Shown here: positions 4,444-7,140 of the stretch, one piece after another
How the letters are laid out: the number at the start of each line of letters is the position of its first letter
Numbering within the stretch: the stretch's first letter is position 1
Source of the DNA: Candidatus Egerieicola pullicola
Lineage (GTDB): Bacteria; Bacillota; Clostridia; Oscillospirales; Ruminococcaceae
Assembly: GCA_018712465.1 (NCBI GenBank)
Contig: DVGY01000123.1
Span: 1-7,140 of the forward strand
Direction of reading: 5' to 3'
DNA length: 7,140 nucleotides
Program-made: the position numbers and the translations under genes
The notes under the pieces: model-generated
What the model was told of the DNA's origin: nothing
Seen by the model: the letters and a program-made list of their open reading frames with translations, nothing else
The model's database searches: none

Positions 4444-6276
4444 ATGTGCGGGATTGCGGGTTTTACCGGTTTGACCAAAGGGCCGGTAAAGCGGGACGCT
4501 GTGCTGTTTCGGATGTCGGAGCAGCTGAAAAACCGAGGGCCGGACGAAGAAGGGGTTTATCTGTCCGATTCCATGTGTTTAATCCACCGGCGGCTGGTGG
4601 TAATCGACCCGGCGGGGGGCAAACAGCCCATGACCCGGTGCTGCCGAAAGGGCAGTTTTACCTTGGTGTACAACGGAGAGCTTTATAACACCGATGAACT
4701 GCGCCGGGAATTGGAGGAGAAAGGGTATTCCTTTTTTGGCCACTCCGATACGGAAGTGCTGCTGAACGGATATTTGGAGTGGGGAGAACAGGTTACCGAA
4801 AAACTCAACGGCATTTTTGCCTTTGCGATCTGCCATCAGGAAACCGGATCCTTGTTTCTGGCTCGAGACCGAGGCGGGGTCAAGCCCTTGTTTTACGCCA
4901 AAACCAGAGACGGGTTTGCCTTTGCTTCGGAATTAAAGGCTCTGCTCTGTCATCCGGATTTGGCTCCGGTGCTGGATCAGGAGGGTGCCAGGCAGTTGTT
5001 TTTGCTGGGCCCGGCCCGGAAACCGGGCAGCGGGGTGTTTCGTGGGATTCATGAGCTGCGGCCGGGCGAGTGCTTAACCTGGGACGGAGAGATCCACACC
5101 CGGTTTTATTGGAAACTCACCCCTCATCCTCACACCGAAGGGATGGAGCGGACCATGGAGCATCTGCGGCTTCTCCTTACCGATGCCATCCGGCGGCAGT
5201 TGGTGAGCGATGTGCCTCTGTGCACCCTGCTCAGCGGGGGATTGGACTCCTCTATTATCAGTGCAGTGGCAGCGGCGGAATACCGGCGGCAGGGCAAGGT
5301 GCTCACCACCTACAGTGTGGATTACCGGGATAACGACCGCTATTTTACCGCAGATCACTTCCAGCCCGGCAGCGACGACCAATATATCGACATTATGCGG
5401 GAATTCATTGGCTCTCATCACAAAAAGGTGGTGCTGGGCAATACCCAGTTGGCCTATGCCTTAATTCCGGCAGTGGCGGCTCGAGATCTGCCGGGAATGG
5501 CAGACATTGATTCTTCCATGCTGTTGTTCTGCCGGGAAATCAAAAAGGACTTTACGGTAGCTATCAGTGGGGAATGTGCCGACGAACTGTTTGGCGGGTA
5601 TCCTTGGTACTTTGACAAAGTAGCTTTGGAAAGTCACTGCTTCCCCTGGAGTCCCAACATTGATGTCCGCCGTCAGATTGCCCGGCCGGATCTCACCAAA
5701 GACGGAGAGGAATATCTCCAAGCAGAGTATCGGGATACCTTAACTCTGGCGGAAGGATTGGAAGGGGAAAGCCCGGAGGACAAACGGATGCGGGAGATGT
5801 TTGTTCTCAACTATTTTTGGTTTATGCAGACTTTGTTGGAGCGGAAAGACCGGATGAGCATGGCTTGTGGGCTGGAAGTCCGGGTGCCCTTCTGCGACCA
5901 TCGGGTAGTGGAGTACGCTTACAATCTTCCCTGGCAGCTGAAAAGTTTGGGCGGACGGGAAAAGGGATTGCTGCGCAAGGCCATGGAACCCATTCTGCCC
6001 CCGGTGATCGCCAAGCGGAAAAAGAGCCCCTATCCCAAAACCCACCATCCGGAATATTTTGCCATTCTGGTTCGATGGATGCGGCAGATCCTCAAGGATC
6101 CCTCTTCGCCGGTATTGGCGTTGATTGATCCCAAGGGAGTAACCCAACTGATGGATCATCCGGAGCAGATGACCTATCCCATGTACGGCCAGTTGATGAA
6201 GGCGCCGCAGGTGCTGGCCTGGTTGATTCAGCTCAACGATTGGTTGAAGCGCTATGATGTGGTAATCGCCTGTTAA
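4444..6276 (+). CDS. asnB: Asparagine synthetase, glutamine-hydrolysing (class B)
   Basis: A 610-residue cytoplasmic enzyme making asparagine from aspartate, ATP and glutamine-derived ammonia. Residues 1-210 are the Ntn-type class II glutaminase: catalytic C2 (MCGIAGF), R31-GPDEEG, R49 in HRRL, N77-G78-E79, and D102 in GHSDTE. Residues about 235-600 are the synthetase domain with the ATP pyrophosphatase loop SGGLDSS (264-270) and the SGECADELFGGY motif (375-386); the later ERKDRMSMACGLEVRVPF segment is also typical. Residues GMADIDSS (351-358) occupy the substrate-site stretch seen in the clostridial branch of the family. All residues needed for both half-reactions appear present. It may be read from upstream, because only a weak promoter match lies in the 63-base gap after crcB. 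A terminator overlapping the next promoter ends the unit. Other amidotransferases of this fold (beta-lactam or lasso peptide synthetases) are less likely given the complete motifs and the housekeeping context. Confidence 0.95.
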   Translation: MCGIAGFTGLTKGPVKRDAVLFRMSEQLKNRGPDEEGVYLSDSMCLIHRRLVVIDPAGGKQPMTRCCRKGSFTLVYNGELYNTDELRRELEEKGYSFFGHSDTEVLLNGYLEWGEQVTEKLNGIFAFAICHQETGSLFLARDRGGVKPLFYAKTRDGFAFASELKALLCHPDLAPVLDQEGARQLFLLGPARKPGSGVFRGIHELRPGECLTWDGEIHTRFYWKLTPHPHTEGMERTMEHLRLLLTDAIRRQLVSDVPLCTLLSGGLDSSIISAVAAAEYRRQGKVLTTYSVDYRDNDRYFTADHFQPGSDDQYIDIMREFIGSHHKKVVLGNTQLAYALIPAVAARDLPGMADIDSSMLLFCREIKKDFTVAISGECADELFGGYPWYFDKVALESHCFPWSPNIDVRRQIARPDLTKDGEEYLQAEYRDTLTLAEGLEGESPEDKRMREMFVLNYFWFMQTLLERKDRMSMACGLEVRVPFCDHRVVEYAYNLPWQLKSLGGREKGLLRKAMEPILPPVIAKRKKSPYPKTHHPEYFAILVRWMRQILKDPSSPVLALIDPKGVTQLMDHPEQMTYPMYGQLMKAPQVLAWLIQLNDWLKRYDVVIAC

Positions 6277-6292
6277 ACCAATGAAATCCTAA

Positions 6293-6321
6293 TTGACCGG
6301 CAGCGGAGAGTATGGTATCCT
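6293..6321 (+). promoter_or_regulatory. Promoter of the Tim44-like gene
   Basis: The -35 TTGACC (6293-6298, 5 of 6) and -10 TATCCT (6316-6321, 4 of 6) are 17 bases apart, with an extended TG at 6313-6314. The predicted start near 6328 lies inside the loop of the upstream gene's terminator. Transcripts made from it would therefore lack the left stem arm and escape termination. Confidence 0.72.
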
Positions 6322-6359
6322 AAGGATGGCAGATTCTCTGCTGCTTTCTTGTGTTTTTT
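6300..6359 (+). terminator. Terminator of asnB, overlapping the next promoter
   Basis: A 12-bp stem with two G-U pairs (GCAGCGGAGAGT at 6300-6311 with ATTCTCTGCTGC at 6333-6344) encloses a 21-base loop containing a small inner stem (ATCC/GGAT). It is followed by a T-rich tail, TTTCTTGTGTTTTTT (6345-6359). The tail is interrupted and the loop long, so efficiency may be moderate. Confidence 0.72.
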
Positions 6360-6387
6360 AAGGTCAAATGAAAAAAGGAGTACCAAG

Positions 6388-7140
6388 ATGAAGCGATTTT
6401 TGGCAGTTTTGACTGCTTTGTGTCTGCTGGGGTTGGGCAGTGCCGTTCCGGTATTGGCGCAAACCTCACTGCGCCCGGTGGATGTGGGCAATTTTAACGA
6501 TTATACAGGAGGCGGTTCCTCCTGGGACAGCGGTGGGTCCAGTTGGACCTACGATTCCGGCGGATCCAACTACTATTACGGCGGCAGCAGTGGCAGCAGC
6601 TCCGGCACGGGCAGTTGGATGGATTTCCTCATCGGCGCTGGGGTAGTGGCAGTGATTATTGTGGTTGTGGTGTTTGCTTCCAAACGTCGGGGCAAAAAGG
6701 GCAGCCAATCCATTCCCCACATTTCGGTGGGAGCGCCCTTGCAGGATAACACCAATCCCATTGTGCTGGCGATCCGGCGTTACGACGAAAACTTCAGCTT
6801 GGATCGGTTTACCGGTTGGGTGAAGGAGGTCTTTATCACCCTGCAAGAGGCCTGGACCGCCAAGGATTGGAGTCGGATTCGTCCCTTTGAAAAGGAAGAG
6901 CTGTTCCAGCAACACGCCAAGCAGCTTCAGCAATATATTGACCAGGGACGTACCAATCACATTGAGCGGATTGCCATCAATCAGGCCTATCCCTTTGAAT
7001 ACCGCCGGGAAGCGGAGTACGAATATTTAAAAATGTACCTGGATGTACGAATGATCGACTACGTTTCGGAGGACGCTACTGGCAAAGTGGTGATGGGGGA
7101 CAAGGACAACCCCTATTACCTGCGGTATCTGATGACCTTT
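6388..7140 (+). CDS. Tim44-like domain membrane protein (right end cut by window)
   Basis: The open frame runs 251 codons to the window edge without a stop. Residues 1-24 are a signal peptide (MKRF then a hydrophobic core, cleavage likely after VLA at 22-24). Residues 36-76 are a Gly/Ser/Tyr/Trp-rich flexible stretch. Residues 78-97 are one transmembrane helix, closed by the basic stop-transfer KRRGKKG (99-105). Residues about 120-251 are a Tim44-like domain (NFSLDRFTGWVKEVFITLQEAWTAKDWSRIRPF... pattern, split here) predicted to sit in the cytoplasm. Related clostridial proteins often carry a C-terminal zinc ribbon; that part would be outside the window. The ATG has AAGGAG (6375-6380) seven bases upstream. 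It has its own promoter. In mitochondria Tim44 tethers a chaperone to the import channel. The role of bacterial relatives is not settled, so no function is claimed. A cysteine at 12 does not form a lipobox. Confidence 0.88.
   Translation, partial: MKRFLAVLTALCLLGLGSAVPVLAQTSLRPVDVGNFNDYTGGGSSWDSGGSSWTYDSGGSNYYYGGSSGSSSGTGSWMDFLIGAGVVAVIIVVVVFASKRRGKKGSQSIPHISVGAPLQDNTNPIVLAIRRYDENFSLDRFTGWVKEVFITLQEAWTAKDWSRIRPFEKEELFQQHAKQLQQYIDQGRTNHIERIAINQAYPFEYRREAEYEYLKMYLDVRMIDYVSEDATGKVVMGDKDNPYYLRYLMTF

Noticed and set aside
6388..6460. Lipoprotein signal at Cys12 of the Tim44-like protein
   Set aside because: The residue before the cysteine is Leu, not Gly/Ala/Ser, so there is no lipobox. A signal-peptidase I site after VLA fits better.

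Overview
The window reads as chromosomal DNA from a low-to-middle GC Gram-positive anaerobe, probably class Clostridia and close to Oscillospiraceae/Ruminococcaceae. This placement is inferred from four things: strong AGGAGG-type ribosome binding sites before nearly every gene, a TTG start, Bacillota-style tRNAs with encoded CCA, and protein types common in that group (LysM-G5-M23 cell-wall hydrolase, zinc-ribbon small protein, Tim44-like membrane protein). No species can be named from the sequence alone.

Layout. Positions 1-103 hold the start of a minus-strand tRNA operon: elongator tRNA-Met(CAU), then a tRNA-Glu cut by the window edge. It is driven by a near-perfect sigma-A promoter at 153-181. 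Divergent from it on the plus strand is a 10-TM EamA/DMT transporter (316-1272). Next comes a separately promoted zinc-ribbon protein with a proline/alanine/glutamine-rich linker and an unrecognised C-terminal domain (1360-2016), closed by a clear intrinsic terminator. An AT-rich spacer with two mutually inverted operator-like dyads leads into a new promoter and a membrane-anchored LysM-G5-M23 peptidase (2259-3956). A terminator-like hairpin follows. Then come a CrcB/FluC fluoride channel (4021-4380) and a class B asparagine synthetase (4444-6276). After asnB the transcription terminator and the promoter of the next gene share the same DNA. That last gene (6388 onward, open at the right edge) encodes a secretory-signal, single-TM, Tim44-like protein.

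How the parts relate. The five complete plus-strand genes look like ordinary housekeeping or envelope functions (small-molecule export, cell-wall remodelling, fluoride detoxification, asparagine synthesis). They fall into three or four transcription units rather than one pathway. No phage, insertion sequence, CRISPR array or defence-type cassette is visible. The items most worth a second look are regulatory or of unknown function: paired dyads at 2086-2127, a palindrome flanked by direct repeats at 191-241, a terminator directly before crcB, the overlapping terminator and promoter after asnB, and the two proteins of unclear role (zinc-ribbon protein and Tim44-like protein).
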